Source of the DNA: GCA-2733415 sp965178635
GTDB lineage: Bacteria; Bacteroidota; Bacteroidia; Flavobacteriales; Flavobacteriaceae
NCBI GenBank assembly: GCA_965178635.1
Contig: CBCXVT010000008.1
Span: forward strand, 12,709-76,708
Reading direction: 5' to 3'
DNA: 64,000 nt
Below, one piece after another: positions 45,475 through 55,362 of the stretch (positions are counted from its first letter, which is position 1; each line of letters begins with the position of its first letter). Under the pieces are notes generated by a model. It did no database searches. It saw only the letters and a program-made list of their open reading frames with translations, and had not been told where the DNA came from. Position numbers and translations under genes: made by a program.

Positions 45475-46707
45475 ATGGAAAACATTGCATTAATAGAGTC
45501 TTTTTCTGAGTTTAAGGATGACAAAATGATTGATCGTGTTACATTAATGGCGATCTTAGAGGATGTATTCAGAAATGCTTTAAAAAAGAAATTTGGAGAT
45601 GATGATAACTTTGATATCATTATTAATCCTGATAAAGGTGATTTAGAAATCTGGAGAAACAGGATTGTTGTTGCAGATGGAGAAGTTGAAGAACCTAATC
45701 AGGAAATTTCATTAGCTGAAGCTCGAAAAATTGAGCCAGATTTTGAAGTTGGTGAAGATGTATCTGAAGAAGTAAAATTAATCGACTTAGGAAGACGATC
45801 AATTTTAGCATTAAGACAAAACTTAATTTCTAAAATACACGAACACGACAATACAAATATCTACAAACAATTTAAAGATTTAATTGGAGATATTTACACT
45901 GCAGAAGTGCACCATATTCGTCACAGAGCAATCATTTTAGTAGATGATGAAGGTAACGAAATGATACTCCCTAAAGAAAACCAAATTCCATCTGATTTTT
46001 TCAGAAAAGGTGAAAACGTAAGAGCTATTATTGAAAGCGTAGAGTTAAAAGGAAATAAACCTTCAATTGTACTTTCAAGAACGTCACCACGTTTCTTAGA
46101 AAAATTATTTGAACAAGAAATACCAGAAGTATTTGACGGTTTAATTAATGTTAAGAAAGTAGTTAGAATTCCAGGTGAAAAAGCAAAAGTAGCTGTAGAT
46201 TCTTACGATGATAGAATTGACCCTGTTGGAGCTTGTGTTGGTATGAAAGGTGCTAGAATTCATGGAATTGTTCGTGAGTTAGGTAATGAAAACATTGATG
46301 TTATCAATTATACTGAAAATCCACAATTATTAATTACTAGAGCATTGAGCCCTGCACGTGTTACTTCTGTTAAAATTGACGAAGAAAACAACAAAGCAGA
46401 AGTAATGCTAAGACCTGAAGAGGTTTCAAAAGCAATTGGTAGAGGTGGTCAAAACATCAGATTAGCTGGACGATTAACTGGATACGAAATTGACGTATTT
46501 AGAGAAGGTGTTGAAGAAGATGTTGAATTATCAGAATTCTCAGATGAAATAGAAGGATGGGTAATTGCAGAATTTTCAAAAGTTGGTTTAGATACTGCAA
46601 GAAGTATTCTTGACCGTGATGTAGACGACTTAATCAAAAGAACAGATTTAGAAGAAGAAACTGTTCTTGACGTTATCAGAATATTAAAAGAAGAATTTGA
46701 AGACTAA
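45475..46707 (+). CDS. nusA: Transcription elongation/termination factor NusA
   Basis: NusA binds RNA polymerase and nascent RNA, controlling pausing, termination and antitermination. The 410-residue product has an N-terminal RNA polymerase-binding domain, an S1 domain near residues 135-200, and two KH domains (GACVGMKGARIHGIVRELGNENIDV, and the second with IGRGGQNIRLAGRLTGYEIDV). It ends with an acidic Helix-hairpin-like tail. It lacks the long E. coli C-terminal repeats, as is usual outside proteobacteria. Followed after 50 nt by infB. Confidence 0.96.
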   Translation: MENIALIESFSEFKDDKMIDRVTLMAILEDVFRNALKKKFGDDDNFDIIINPDKGDLEIWRNRIVVADGEVEEPNQEISLAEARKIEPDFEVGEDVSEEVKLIDLGRRSILALRQNLISKIHEHDNTNIYKQFKDLIGDIYTAEVHHIRHRAIILVDDEGNEMILPKENQIPSDFFRKGENVRAIIESVELKGNKPSIVLSRTSPRFLEKLFEQEIPEVFDGLINVKKVVRIPGEKAKVAVDSYDDRIDPVGACVGMKGARIHGIVRELGNENIDVINYTENPQLLITRALSPARVTSVKIDEENNKAEVMLRPEEVSKAIGRGGQNIRLAGRLTGYEIDVFREGVEEDVELSEFSDEIEGWVIAEFSKVGLDTARSILDRDVDDLIKRTDLEEETVLDVIRILKEEFED

Positions 46708-46757
46708 TTAAACACTAGTATTCAAATAAAAATAAAAGTTGAGGTAAATAAAGTTAT

Positions 46758-49628
46758 ATGGCTGACAATAAAGTAATGAGGCTTAATAAGGTATTAAGAG
46801 AATTAAATATTTCTCTTGATAGAGCTGTGGAGTTTTTAAATTCTAAAGGAATTGAAATTGAAGCACGTCCTACTACAAAAATATCTGGCGACATTTATAA
46901 GGTGTTATCAGATCAATTTCAAACAGATGCTAATAAAAAAGTAGCATCTAAAGAAGTAGGTGAGGAAAAGCGAAAGGAAAAAGAAGCATTGCGTTTAGAG
47001 CGCGAGCAAGAAGAAGAACGCAAAAAAGCCGAAGAGGCTAAAAGGCAAGAAATCATCAAGGCAAAAGCTAAGCTTTCTGGCCCAAAAACTGTTGGTTCCA
47101 TTGATTTAGATGCAGATAAAACTCAGCCAGAGCAACCTCAAGAAACTGCACCTAAAGCAACAGAAACAACTAAAGAGGAGACTAAGCCTAAAGCTGAACC
47201 AACTCCAAAACCAGAAGTTATTGAAACACGCAAAGCCGAAGTTCAAAAACCAAAAGTTTTAAAAACAATAGATTTAGAGAAAACTAAACCTGTTCAGAAA
47301 AAGAAAAAGAAAAAAGAAACACCACAAAAAACAGCTGAAAAACCTCAACAAAAAGAAGCTGTTAAAAAACCTGTGGAAACTAAACCCGAAGCTCCTAAAG
47401 CTACGGAAGCGGCTAGCGAAGATAAAACAGAAGAGCCAGTTGACGAGAAAGTAACTACTCAATATCAAAAGTTATCTGGACCAAAAATGACTGGTCAGAA
47501 AATTGATTTATCTCAATTTAACAAACCAAAGAAAAAAGCAGATCCTAAAAAAGGCGCTGGTGCAGATAAAAAACCAAAACGTAAACGTATCACTAAACCT
47601 GGTACAGGAACAAATACTGGACCTGGAAACCGTGGAGGAAACAACAGAGGAGGAAACAAATCTAACAACCAACGTGGTGGCAAAGGACGTAGAGCACAGG
47701 TTGTAAAAGAAGAGCCATCTGAAGCTGATGTACAAAAACAAGTTAGAGAGACCTTAGAAAAACTTCAAGGGAGATCAAGCAAATCTAAAGGTGTTAAAAA
47801 CAGAAGAGATAAGAGAGATTTACACCGTCAGAAAAGACAAGACGAAATTGAAGCTCAAGATGCTGACAACAAAATTAAAGTAACAGAATTTGTTACTGTT
47901 AATGAACTTGCTACCATGATGGATGTGCCAAACACAAAAATTATTGGTGCATGTATGTCACTTGGAATCATGGTTACCATGAACCAACGTCTTGATGCAG
48001 AAACACTAACAATTGTTGCCGAAGAATTCGGATTTGAAGTAGAATTTGTATCTGCAGATTTAGAAGAAGCAATTGTAGAAATAGAAGACAAACCAGAAGA
48101 CCTAATCACTAGAGCTCCTATCGTAACTGTTATGGGACATGTTGATCACGGTAAAACATCATTGTTAGATTACATCCGTAAGGAAAATGTAATCGCTGGA
48201 GAATCTGGTGGAATTACGCAGCATATTGGTGCTTATGGTGTAGAATTAGAAAGCGGTCAAAAAATCGCATTCTTAGATACACCTGGTCACGAGGCCTTTA
48301 CTGCAATGCGTGCACGTGGTGCTCAGGTAACTGACATCGCAATTATTGTAATTGCTGCCGATGATGACATCATGCCACAAACAAAAGAAGCAATTTCTCA
48401 CGCACAAGCTGCTGGAGTTCCAATTGTATTCGCAATAAACAAAGTAGATTTACCTGCTGCAAATCCTGATAAAGTAAAAGAGCGCTTAGCCGCTATGGAT
48501 TTACTTGTTGAAGACTGGGGAGGTAAAATTCAATCTCATGACATCTCTGCAAAAACAGGATTAGGTGTTAATGAATTATTAGAAAAAGTATTACTTGAGG
48601 CTGAATTATTAGACCTTAAAGCAAATCCAGATAAAATTGCTACAGGTACTGTAGTTGAAGCATTCTTAGATAAAGGGCGCGGATATGTATCTACAATATT
48701 AGTACAAGCTGGAACATTAAAAATTGGTGACTACTTATTAGCCGGTAAGCATACTGGTAAAGTAAAAGCAATGCAAAATGAGCGCGGAGACGATGTTAAA
48801 GTTGCAGGACCTTCTACACCAGTTTCAATACTAGGATTAGATGGCGCTCCTCAAGCAGGTGATAAATTCAATGTATTTGAAGACGAAAGAGAAGCAAAAT
48901 CAATTGCTACAAAACGTACACAATTACATAGAGAACAATCTGTTAGAACACAACGTCATATTACACTTGATGAAATTGGACGTCGTATTGCACTTGGAGA
49001 CTTTAAAGAATTAAATATTATCCTTAAAGGTGATGTTGATGGTTCTGTAGAAGCCTTAACTGATTCATTCCAGAAATTATCTACTGAAGAAATTCAAGTT
49101 AATATCATCCATAAAGGTGTTGGAGCAATTACAGAGTCTGATGTATTATTAGCATCTGCTTCTGAAGCAATTATTATCGGATTTAATGTACGTCCAGCTG
49201 GTAAAGCAAGACAAGTTGCCGATATGGAAGAAATCGACATCAGAACTTACTCTATCATCTACGATGCAATTAATGATTTAAGAGATGCCATGGAAGGGAT
49301 GTTATCTCCAGATATTAAAGAAGAAATCACTGGTACTGCAGAAGTACGTGAGTTATTCAAGATATCTAAAGTTGGTACTATTGCAGGTTGTATGGTTGTA
49401 TCTGGTAAGATATTAAGAAGCGGAAAAATCCGTATCATACGTGAATCTGTAGTTATATTTGATGGTGAATTAGCAGCATTAAAACGTTTCAAAGACGACG
49501 CTAAAGAAGTTGCTAAAGGATACGATTGTGGTATGCAAATCAAAAACTACAACGACCTTAAAGAAGGTGATGTGTTTGAATGCTACCAAGAAGTTGAAGT
49601 TAAAAAGACACTTAAAAAACAGCGCTAA
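46758..49628 (+). CDS. infB: Translation initiation factor IF-2
   Basis: IF-2 is the GTPase that brings initiator tRNA to the 30S subunit. The 956-residue product has a short N-terminal IF2_N motif (NKVLRELNISLDRAVEFLNSKG) and a long charged linker (residues about 70-375) rich in Lys, Glu, Pro and Ala with a Gly/Asn-rich patch. The GTPase domain has G1 GHVDHGKTS (residues about 460-468), G3 DTPGHEAF and G4 NKVD. Domains II to IV complete the protein. The long linker makes it larger than many orthologues. A strong terminator at 49649 ends the operon. Confidence 0.97.
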   Translation: MADNKVMRLNKVLRELNISLDRAVEFLNSKGIEIEARPTTKISGDIYKVLSDQFQTDANKKVASKEVGEEKRKEKEALRLEREQEEERKKAEEAKRQEIIKAKAKLSGPKTVGSIDLDADKTQPEQPQETAPKATETTKEETKPKAEPTPKPEVIETRKAEVQKPKVLKTIDLEKTKPVQKKKKKKETPQKTAEKPQQKEAVKKPVETKPEAPKATEAASEDKTEEPVDEKVTTQYQKLSGPKMTGQKIDLSQFNKPKKKADPKKGAGADKKPKRKRITKPGTGTNTGPGNRGGNNRGGNKSNNQRGGKGRRAQVVKEEPSEADVQKQVRETLEKLQGRSSKSKGVKNRRDKRDLHRQKRQDEIEAQDADNKIKVTEFVTVNELATMMDVPNTKIIGACMSLGIMVTMNQRLDAETLTIVAEEFGFEVEFVSADLEEAIVEIEDKPEDLITRAPIVTVMGHVDHGKTSLLDYIRKENVIAGESGGITQHIGAYGVELESGQKIAFLDTPGHEAFTAMRARGAQVTDIAIIVIAADDDIMPQTKEAISHAQAAGVPIVFAINKVDLPAANPDKVKERLAAMDLLVEDWGGKIQSHDISAKTGLGVNELLEKVLLEAELLDLKANPDKIATGTVVEAFLDKGRGYVSTILVQAGTLKIGDYLLAGKHTGKVKAMQNERGDDVKVAGPSTPVSILGLDGAPQAGDKFNVFEDEREAKSIATKRTQLHREQSVRTQRHITLDEIGRRIALGDFKELNIILKGDVDGSVEALTDSFQKLSTEEIQVNIIHKGVGAITESDVLLASASEAIIIGFNVRPAGKARQVADMEEIDIRTYSIIYDAINDLRDAMEGMLSPDIKEEITGTAEVRELFKISKVGTIAGCMVVSGKILRSGKIRIIRESVVIFDGELAALKRFKDDAKEVAKGYDCGMQIKNYNDLKEGDVFECYQEVEVKKTLKKQR

Positions 49629-49648
49629 TCACGTTTTAACTCATACTA

Positions 49649-49685
49649 AAAAACCCTTTAGAAAGTTTTCTAAAGGGTTTTTTTA
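49649..49685 (+). terminator. Terminator of the rimP-nusA-infB operon
   Basis: A perfect stem of at least 15 bp (AAAACCCTTTAGAAA / TTTCTAAAGGGTTTT) with a 2-nt centre, and a T-run. Confidence 0.92.
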
Positions 49686-49750
49686 TACTCAATAGGATAA
49701 ACAAAACTGTAACTATTCGCACACATTAAAGTTTTTATTACATTTACATT

Positions 49751-51040
49751 ATGTTATTTCAACTTACAATTATTGTAACCATGTTATTGCTCTCTGCTTT
49801 CTTTTCAGGGATGGAAATGGCCTACGTGTCTTCTAATAAAATTCACATTGAGTTAGAAAAGAAAAAGAAAGGGATTGTTGCAAAGGTTCTGGCTAAAATA
49901 ACAGAAAATCCATCAAAATTTATTGCAACCATGTTGGTTGGAAACAACATAGCTTTAGTAGTATACGGACTCTACATGGGAGACGCTATAATGGCATGGC
50001 TGGAAAACATGTTGCCAAATGCAAATGAACAATTAAATTATTTTATCACTAATTTCGGTTTACTAATTCAAACACTAATATCAACATTAGTCATATTAGT
50101 CACTGCAGAATTTATACCTAAAGTTTTTTTTCAGATTTACGGCAATACATTGTTAAAATTCTTTGCCATACCTGCATATCTATTTTACATCTTATTTTAT
50201 TTCATATCTACATTTGTGATGCAAATTTCAGATTTTGTGTTGAAAAAATTCTTTAAAACTGAAGGTGATGAACTGCAACTAACATTCTCAAAAATAGAAC
50301 TCGGAAACTACATCACTGAACAAATGGAAACCGTTGACACAACTGATGAAGTAGATTCGGAAATACAATTATTTAAGAATGCTTTAGAATTTGCAGAAGT
50401 TAAAGCAAGAGAAGTTATGGTGCCACGTACTGAAATAATGGCTGTAGAACTTCATGAAAGCACACTAAAATTAACCAAACTTTTTACAGATACTGGTTAT
50501 ACCAAAATTTTAGTTTATAAAGATACCATTGATGATATCGTTGGCTACGTACGCTCATTTGATTTATTCAAGAAACCACGAACAATAAAATCAATCATTC
50601 ATCCTATAGAATTTGTTCCTGAAACAATGCTTATTAGCGATGTTTTAGACTCGTTAACAAAAAAAAGAAAAAGTATAGCCGTAGTATTAGATGAATATGG
50701 TGGTACTTCGGGTATGCTAACCGTAGAAGACATAATTGAAGAACTATTTGGTGAAATTGAAGATGAACACGACTCAATCGAACTCACTGAAGAAAAAATA
50801 AATGACACTACTTACCATTTTTCAGCACGTCAAGAAGTAGATTATATCAATGAAAAGTTTAAGTTAAATCTTCCAGAAGCAGAACAGTATGAAACATTAG
50901 GAGGACTTATAGTTTTTAACAATGAAGAAATCCCAGACAAAGGAGAACACATACATTTAGAGAACTTTACATTTACTATCCTAGAAGCATCGAGTACCAA
51001 AATCGACCTTGTTAAGCTGGAAATTAGAGAAAAAGAATAA
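49751..51040 (+). CDS. CNNM/CorC-family hemolysin-like membrane protein
   Basis: The 429-residue product has an N-terminal DUF21/CNNM domain with about four helices (SAFFSGMEMAYVSSNKI), then two CBS domains (VPRTEIMAVELHE; SIAVVLDEYGGTSGMLTVEDIIEELFGEIEDEHD) and a C-terminal CorC_HlyC domain (LPEAEQYETLGGLIVF). The family exports or senses Mg2+ or other divalent cations; the hemolysin name is historical. It stands 153 nt ahead of the PpiD-type gene. Confidence 0.93.
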   Translation: MLFQLTIIVTMLLLSAFFSGMEMAYVSSNKIHIELEKKKKGIVAKVLAKITENPSKFIATMLVGNNIALVVYGLYMGDAIMAWLENMLPNANEQLNYFITNFGLLIQTLISTLVILVTAEFIPKVFFQIYGNTLLKFFAIPAYLFYILFYFISTFVMQISDFVLKKFFKTEGDELQLTFSKIELGNYITEQMETVDTTDEVDSEIQLFKNALEFAEVKAREVMVPRTEIMAVELHESTLKLTKLFTDTGYTKILVYKDTIDDIVGYVRSFDLFKKPRTIKSIIHPIEFVPETMLISDVLDSLTKKRKSIAVVLDEYGGTSGMLTVEDIIEELFGEIEDEHDSIELTEEKINDTTYHFSARQEVDYINEKFKLNLPEAEQYETLGGLIVFNNEEIPDKGEHIHLENFTFTILEASSTKIDLVKLEIREKE

Positions 51041-51192
51041 GCTCAACTTCTTTTAATTGAGATGTTTAAACACGCTAAACAGCTTTATAAAAATGCTCTA
51101 AAATAATTTATATCATTATTACTTCAAACTACTTTTATTTTATGCAATAAAATGTTATTTTCGCTACCTTAATTATACAAAAAAGAATAAAG

Positions 51193-53244
51193 ATGGCAAT
51201 CTTAAGTAAGATACGTGAAAAATCAGTTTTTTTAATTTTTATTATCGCATTAGGTTTATTTGCATTCCTAATTGACCCAACAAAATTAATCGATTTTTTC
51301 GCTAATGGAGGTACTAAAGAGTATTTAGCAAAAGTAAACGACGAAGTTATTTACAACGAAGCATTCGCAAGACAAGTTGAAGCTGCCCAAAGAGGTAATC
51401 AACAAAGTACTATGCAAGTTGCAAACAGAGTTTATGACCAAGAAGTAACTAGAATATTATTAAACGAAGAGTTAGATAAATTAGGTATTACAGTTGAGAA
51501 AGATCAAATGTGGGATCTTTTTAAAACCAACTACGGAAATGTTCCTGATTTCAAAAATGAAGCCGGAGAATTTGACGAAGGTAAATTGAAAGAATTTATT
51601 GAAGCTCAGGTTGAAGCAAATCCAAAAGCCTGGGAAAACCAAGAAGAAAGTATTGCATTTTCAGGAAAACAACAATTATACTACGCTTTAGTAAAAGCTG
51701 GTTCTTTACCAACCGAAAAGGAAGGTGAAGTTGCGTACAAAATGCAAAATGATTTAGTAGATATGAAATATGTATATTTACCATACACTCAAATCGCTGA
51801 TTCTACAATCACTATTTCAAAAGATAAAATTCAAGCTTATGTAAATGCGCATAAGAGTCAGTTTGAAGAAGAAGCAAACGCTGCTGTACAGTATGTATAT
51901 TTTGAAGAAAAGCCATCTTTAGAAGATGAAAATGAATTCAAAACTAAAATAAACGCTTTATTACCAGAATTTAAAAGCACTACTTCAATTGCAGAATTCA
52001 TCAACGAAAATTCAGCAATTAAACACGATACAATTTACAAGTTAAAATCTGCTTTAGAAGCTCCAATTCAAGCTAAAGTAGATTCTATGCAAATAGGTGA
52101 CACTTTCGGTCCATATGCTGCTGCTGGATTTACAAAAATTGTAAAATTAACAGGAAAGAAATTGGCACCATCTGTAAAAGCAAGTCACGCTTTAATTTCA
52201 TATGAAGGTGCACAAAGAGCTAAACCTGAAGTTACGAGAACTAAAGAAGAAGCAAAAGCATTAGCTGAAGAATTATTAGCAAAAGCAAAAACTTCTGGTA
52301 CAGACTTTGCTGCATTTGCAACAGAAAATTCAGACGGACCTTCTGCTACTAAAGGTGGAGATTTAGGTTGGTTCTACGAAAACCAAATGGTTCCTGCTTT
52401 TAACGACTATGTGTTTAATAACGCTAAAGAATCTATTGGATTAGTTGAAACTGATTTCGGATTTCATATTATTAAAGTAATTGACACTAAAGAAGAAGAA
52501 AAATATCAAGTTGCTACTTTAGCAATGAAAGTCGAAGCTTCTCAAAAAACTATTGACGCATTATACGCTGATGCAAGTCAGTTTGAAGTTGATGTTAACG
52601 AAGGTGATTTTACTACAAAAGCTACTGAAAAAAACTATACAGTTCGCCCAGTAAATACAATTACTAATTTATCAGAAAACTTACCTGGTTTACAAGGATC
52701 TCAACGTCAAATCGTAAAATGGTTATTTGATGAAGAAACTAAAGCTGGAGATATTAAAAGATTTGACATCAACGGAAACTACGCCGTTATACAAGTAACT
52801 TCTAGAAAAGAAAAAGGATTAATGTCGACTGATGATGCTTCATTTAAAGTATTACCTATTTTAAGAAATCAAGAAAAAGCAACACAATTAAGAGCAAAAA
52901 TGTCAGCAAGTACTTTAAGTGACATTGCTAGCAGTAACAATACTACTGTAAGAACTGCAAACGCTGTTAGTATGGCAAACCCTACTATTCCAGGAGCTGG
53001 TAGAGAACCAAAAATTGTTGGTACTGCATTTGCTTTAGAAAACGGACAAACATCTGGTTTAATTGATGGTGAAAAAGGAGTTTATATGATTGAGGTTACT
53101 AAACAAACCTTAGCTCCTAAAATGGATTCTTACAAGTCTTTTGCTAAGGACCCAAACAATAACATTAATGCCGTTGGTGCAAAAGTTATTGATGCTTTAA
53201 AGAAGAAAGCAGTGATTGAAGACAACAGAGCTACTTTTTACTAA
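51193..53244 (+). CDS. Periplasmic PpiD/SurA-type peptidyl-prolyl isomerase
   Basis: The 683-residue protein has one N-terminal membrane anchor (about residues 12-29), a SurA-N-like chaperone region (EVIYNEAFARQVEAA), then a parvulin rotamase domain at about residues 335-435 (VKASHALISY, FATENSDGP, GGDLGWF, FGFHIIKV). A second, degenerate chaperone-like domain ends the protein. It helps fold secreted and outer-membrane proteins. Its 3' side has three terminators in a row. Confidence 0.93.
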   Translation: MAILSKIREKSVFLIFIIALGLFAFLIDPTKLIDFFANGGTKEYLAKVNDEVIYNEAFARQVEAAQRGNQQSTMQVANRVYDQEVTRILLNEELDKLGITVEKDQMWDLFKTNYGNVPDFKNEAGEFDEGKLKEFIEAQVEANPKAWENQEESIAFSGKQQLYYALVKAGSLPTEKEGEVAYKMQNDLVDMKYVYLPYTQIADSTITISKDKIQAYVNAHKSQFEEEANAAVQYVYFEEKPSLEDENEFKTKINALLPEFKSTTSIAEFINENSAIKHDTIYKLKSALEAPIQAKVDSMQIGDTFGPYAAAGFTKIVKLTGKKLAPSVKASHALISYEGAQRAKPEVTRTKEEAKALAEELLAKAKTSGTDFAAFATENSDGPSATKGGDLGWFYENQMVPAFNDYVFNNAKESIGLVETDFGFHIIKVIDTKEEEKYQVATLAMKVEASQKTIDALYADASQFEVDVNEGDFTTKATEKNYTVRPVNTITNLSENLPGLQGSQRQIVKWLFDEETKAGDIKRFDINGNYAVIQVTSRKEKGLMSTDDASFKVLPILRNQEKATQLRAKMSASTLSDIASSNNTTVRTANAVSMANPTIPGAGREPKIVGTAFALENGQTSGLIDGEKGVYMIEVTKQTLAPKMDSYKSFAKDPNNNINAVGAKVIDALKKKAVIEDNRATFY

Positions 53245-53271
53245 AAACAAAATAGCTTTATTATAAACACC

Positions 53272-53303
53272 AAAGCCTCACAATATTGTGAGGCTTTTTT
53301 TAT
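53272..53303 (+). terminator. Terminator of the PpiD-type gene
   Basis: AAAGCCTCACAAT and its exact complement form a 26-nt perfect inverted repeat followed by a T-run. Confidence 0.92.
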
Positions 53304-53322
53304 ACCTAAATTTAAAACATAA

Positions 53323-53350
53323 AAAATCCCTGCCTTACGACAGGGATTTT
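53323..53350. terminator. Second hairpin in the ppiD-nlpC gap
   Basis: A 10-bp stem (AAAATCCCTG / CAGGGATTTT) with an 8-nt loop; A- and T-runs let it act on either strand. Confidence 0.75.
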
Positions 53351-53414
53351 ACCCCAAAAAAACTTACTTATCTGTAAAATAACTTACAGATTATACAAAG
53401 ATACAAAATATCCA

Positions 53415-53454
53415 TATGTTAAAAAATACCCGATATCGGGTATTTTTTAACATA
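53415..53454. terminator. Perfect 40-bp palindrome, terminator of the surE-nlpC operon
   Basis: The 20 bases 53415-53434 (TATGTTAAAAAATACCCGAT) are followed directly by their exact reverse complement. The arm gives a GC core with A- and T-runs on both sides, so it can terminate both strands. It lies 17 nt after the nlpC stop. Confidence 0.85.
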
Positions 53455-53471
53455 ATCAATGAGGTTCCTTA

Positions 53472-54236
53472 CTATTTAAAAGGTATGAGAAGTTTCATTC
53501 CTAAATTTAAACTTGTAGACTTTAAATTATTATAACTCATGATATCAGCTACTGAAACACCATTAAATTTTCTAGCAATTGCATAAAGCGTATCTCCTTT
53601 TCTTACCGTATAAACTTTATTAGAACTAGATACATTCTCCACAATTGTATCAGTATTAGACTGCGTATTTGTGAGCCTTTTAACCCCAGAAAAAGCATTA
53701 GACCAATACCCCTCTTTTAAAGAAGAAATCATCACTCCTCTTGAAGACGATGAATGTACAAACTTAACATCTCTTACATCTACACTAACTACTAAACCTA
53801 CGTGATTTATCCTACTCTTACCATTAGTTTTAAAAAAAACTAAATCGCCTTTTTGAACAGAGTTTTTAGATACTCTTACTCCTTTTTTAGACTGCTCGAA
53901 TGATGTTCGAGGTAACACAATATTTACAGCTTTAAACGAGGTAAACATCAAACCAGAACAATCCATTCCTGATTTAGAAGTACCTCCGTATTTATATTTC
54001 GTACCCTTAAAACTGAGTGCTTTTCTTATAATTTTATCTGTTATAGAAGCTGAAACTGTAGTTGGGCCAGGTAATGTATTAACTTCATTTGTAGATTGTT
54101 TCTTTACTTGTGGAACCGTACGCTTAGTAGTGTATTTTCTAGACGATGATTTTTTAGTTACAACATTATGCTTTGACTTACACGATGCCAATAAAAGAAT
54201 AGTCACAATTGGTATTACTCTAGTCAATTTCATCAT
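53472..54236 (-). CDS. NlpC/P60 cell-wall peptidase lipoprotein with LysM
   Basis: A cell-wall hydrolase that cuts peptide bonds in peptidoglycan stems. The 254-residue product has a lipoprotein signal ending LLLASC (Cys19), a Lys/Ser/Thr-rich linker, and the NlpC/P60 domain with catalytic Cys in GGTSKSGMDCSGLMF and His in NHVGLVV. A C-terminal LysM domain follows (YTVRKGDTLYAIARKFNGVS). Last gene of the surE operon, 7 nt after lpxB. Confidence 0.93.
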   Translation of the reverse strand: MMKLTRVIPIVTILLLASCKSKHNVVTKKSSSRKYTTKRTVPQVKKQSTNEVNTLPGPTTVSASITDKIIRKALSFKGTKYKYGGTSKSGMDCSGLMFTSFKAVNIVLPRTSFEQSKKGVRVSKNSVQKGDLVFFKTNGKSRINHVGLVVSVDVRDVKFVHSSSSRGVMISSLKEGYWSNAFSGVKRLTNTQSNTDTIVENVSSSNKVYTVRKGDTLYAIARKFNGVSVADIMSYNNLKSTSLNLGMKLLIPFK

Positions 54237-54243
54237 AAAAAAC

Positions 54244-55353
54244 CTATTTATTATTTACAATTAATGCTGCAGTTTCATCACTCGCCCCACTTCCGCCTAG
54301 CTTTTGCTCCAACTCGTAATAATCATTAAACATCTGAGATCTATTTGAATTAGATAAAATTTTATGTAATTCGGTTTTTAAATTCTTTACATTAAATTCA
54401 CCTTGAATCAATTCTTTAACCACTTCTCTGTCCATAATTAAATTGACCAAGGATATATACTCTAAATTAATTATGCGTTTAGCAATTTGATAAGAGATAT
54501 TACTTCCTTTATAACAGACAACTTGAGGCACTTTAAACAACGCTGTTTCTAGAGTTGCGGTACCTGAAGTTACTAAAGCCGCAGTAGACAAACTCAATAA
54601 ATCATAGGTTTCATTGGATATAAAACTGATGTTTTCAGTTTTGATAAACTGCTTGTAAAATATATAATCTTGACTAGGAGCTCCAGCTATAACGAATTGA
54701 TACTCTTTAAAATCATCTACTAATGACAGCATAATAGAGAGCATCTTTTTTATTTCTTGCTGTCTACTACCTGGTAATAACGCAATAATTGGCTTATCAC
54801 TTAATTTGTGGTTAGTTCTGAACTCTGACTCACTAACTTGTCTTCTATCTGCAATAGCATCTAACAAAGGGTGCCCAACAAAATGAACTGGGAAATTATG
54901 TTTCTTTTCATAGAAGTCTTTTTCAAAAGGTAAAATCACATATAACTGATCCACATCACGCTTAATTGCTTTTATCCTATTTTCTTTCCATGCCCAAATT
55001 TGAGGAGAAATATAATAATGAGTTTCGTACTTAAGTACTTTTGCCCATTTCATAATCCTGAAATTAAACCCTGGATAATCAATGAAGATAAGCTTATCTG
55101 GCTTGAATTCGGAAATATCTTTTTTACATAACGAAATATTTTTAGCAATAGTCCTCAAATTCATGATAACTTCAATAAACCCCATGAAGGCAAGTTCTCT
55201 GTAATGTTTTACTAAAGTCCCACCTACTGCCTGCATTAAGTCACCTCCCCAAAACCTAAATTCTGCAGCTGGGTCTTTCTTCTGAATTGCCTTCATTAAG
55301 TTAGACGCATGTAAATCGCCAGACGCTTCTCCTGCTATAATGTAATATTTCAT
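54244..55353 (-). CDS. lpxB: Lipid-A-disaccharide synthase
   Basis: LpxB joins UDP-diacylglucosamine and lipid X to form the lipid A disaccharide at the inner-membrane surface. The 369-residue GT19 protein starts MKYYIIAGEASGDLHASNLM and has the conserved FIDYPGFNFR, YYISPQIWAWKENR, LLPGSRQQEI and TSGTATLETALF motifs. It lies 9 nt downstream of the 97-residue membrane protein gene and 7 nt before nlpC. waaA, the next enzyme group in lipid A assembly, lies at the far side of the window. Confidence 0.95.
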   Translation of the reverse strand: MKYYIIAGEASGDLHASNLMKAIQKKDPAAEFRFWGGDLMQAVGGTLVKHYRELAFMGFIEVIMNLRTIAKNISLCKKDISEFKPDKLIFIDYPGFNFRIMKWAKVLKYETHYYISPQIWAWKENRIKAIKRDVDQLYVILPFEKDFYEKKHNFPVHFVGHPLLDAIADRRQVSESEFRTNHKLSDKPIIALLPGSRQQEIKKMLSIMLSLVDDFKEYQFVIAGAPSQDYIFYKQFIKTENISFISNETYDLLSLSTAALVTSGTATLETALFKVPQVVCYKGSNISYQIAKRIINLEYISLVNLIMDREVVKELIQGEFNVKNLKTELHKILSNSNRSQMFNDYYELEQKLGGSGASDETAALIVNNK

Positions 55354-55362
55354 TAGAGTAAA

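Noticed and set aside
46960..47720. Lys/Pro/Glu-rich repeats as a tandem DNA repeat
   Set aside because: The low complexity is at protein level only; the DNA copies are diverged, which is normal for the IF-2 linker.
47274..47741. Reverse-strand ORFs inside infB
   Set aside because: They are shadows of the Lys/Glu-rich linker of IF-2, with Phe/Ser-rich low-complexity translations and no promoter.
49751..51040. Haemolytic toxin
   Set aside because: The hemolysin label is historical; domains are CNNM, CBS and CorC_HlyC, which fit cation transport.
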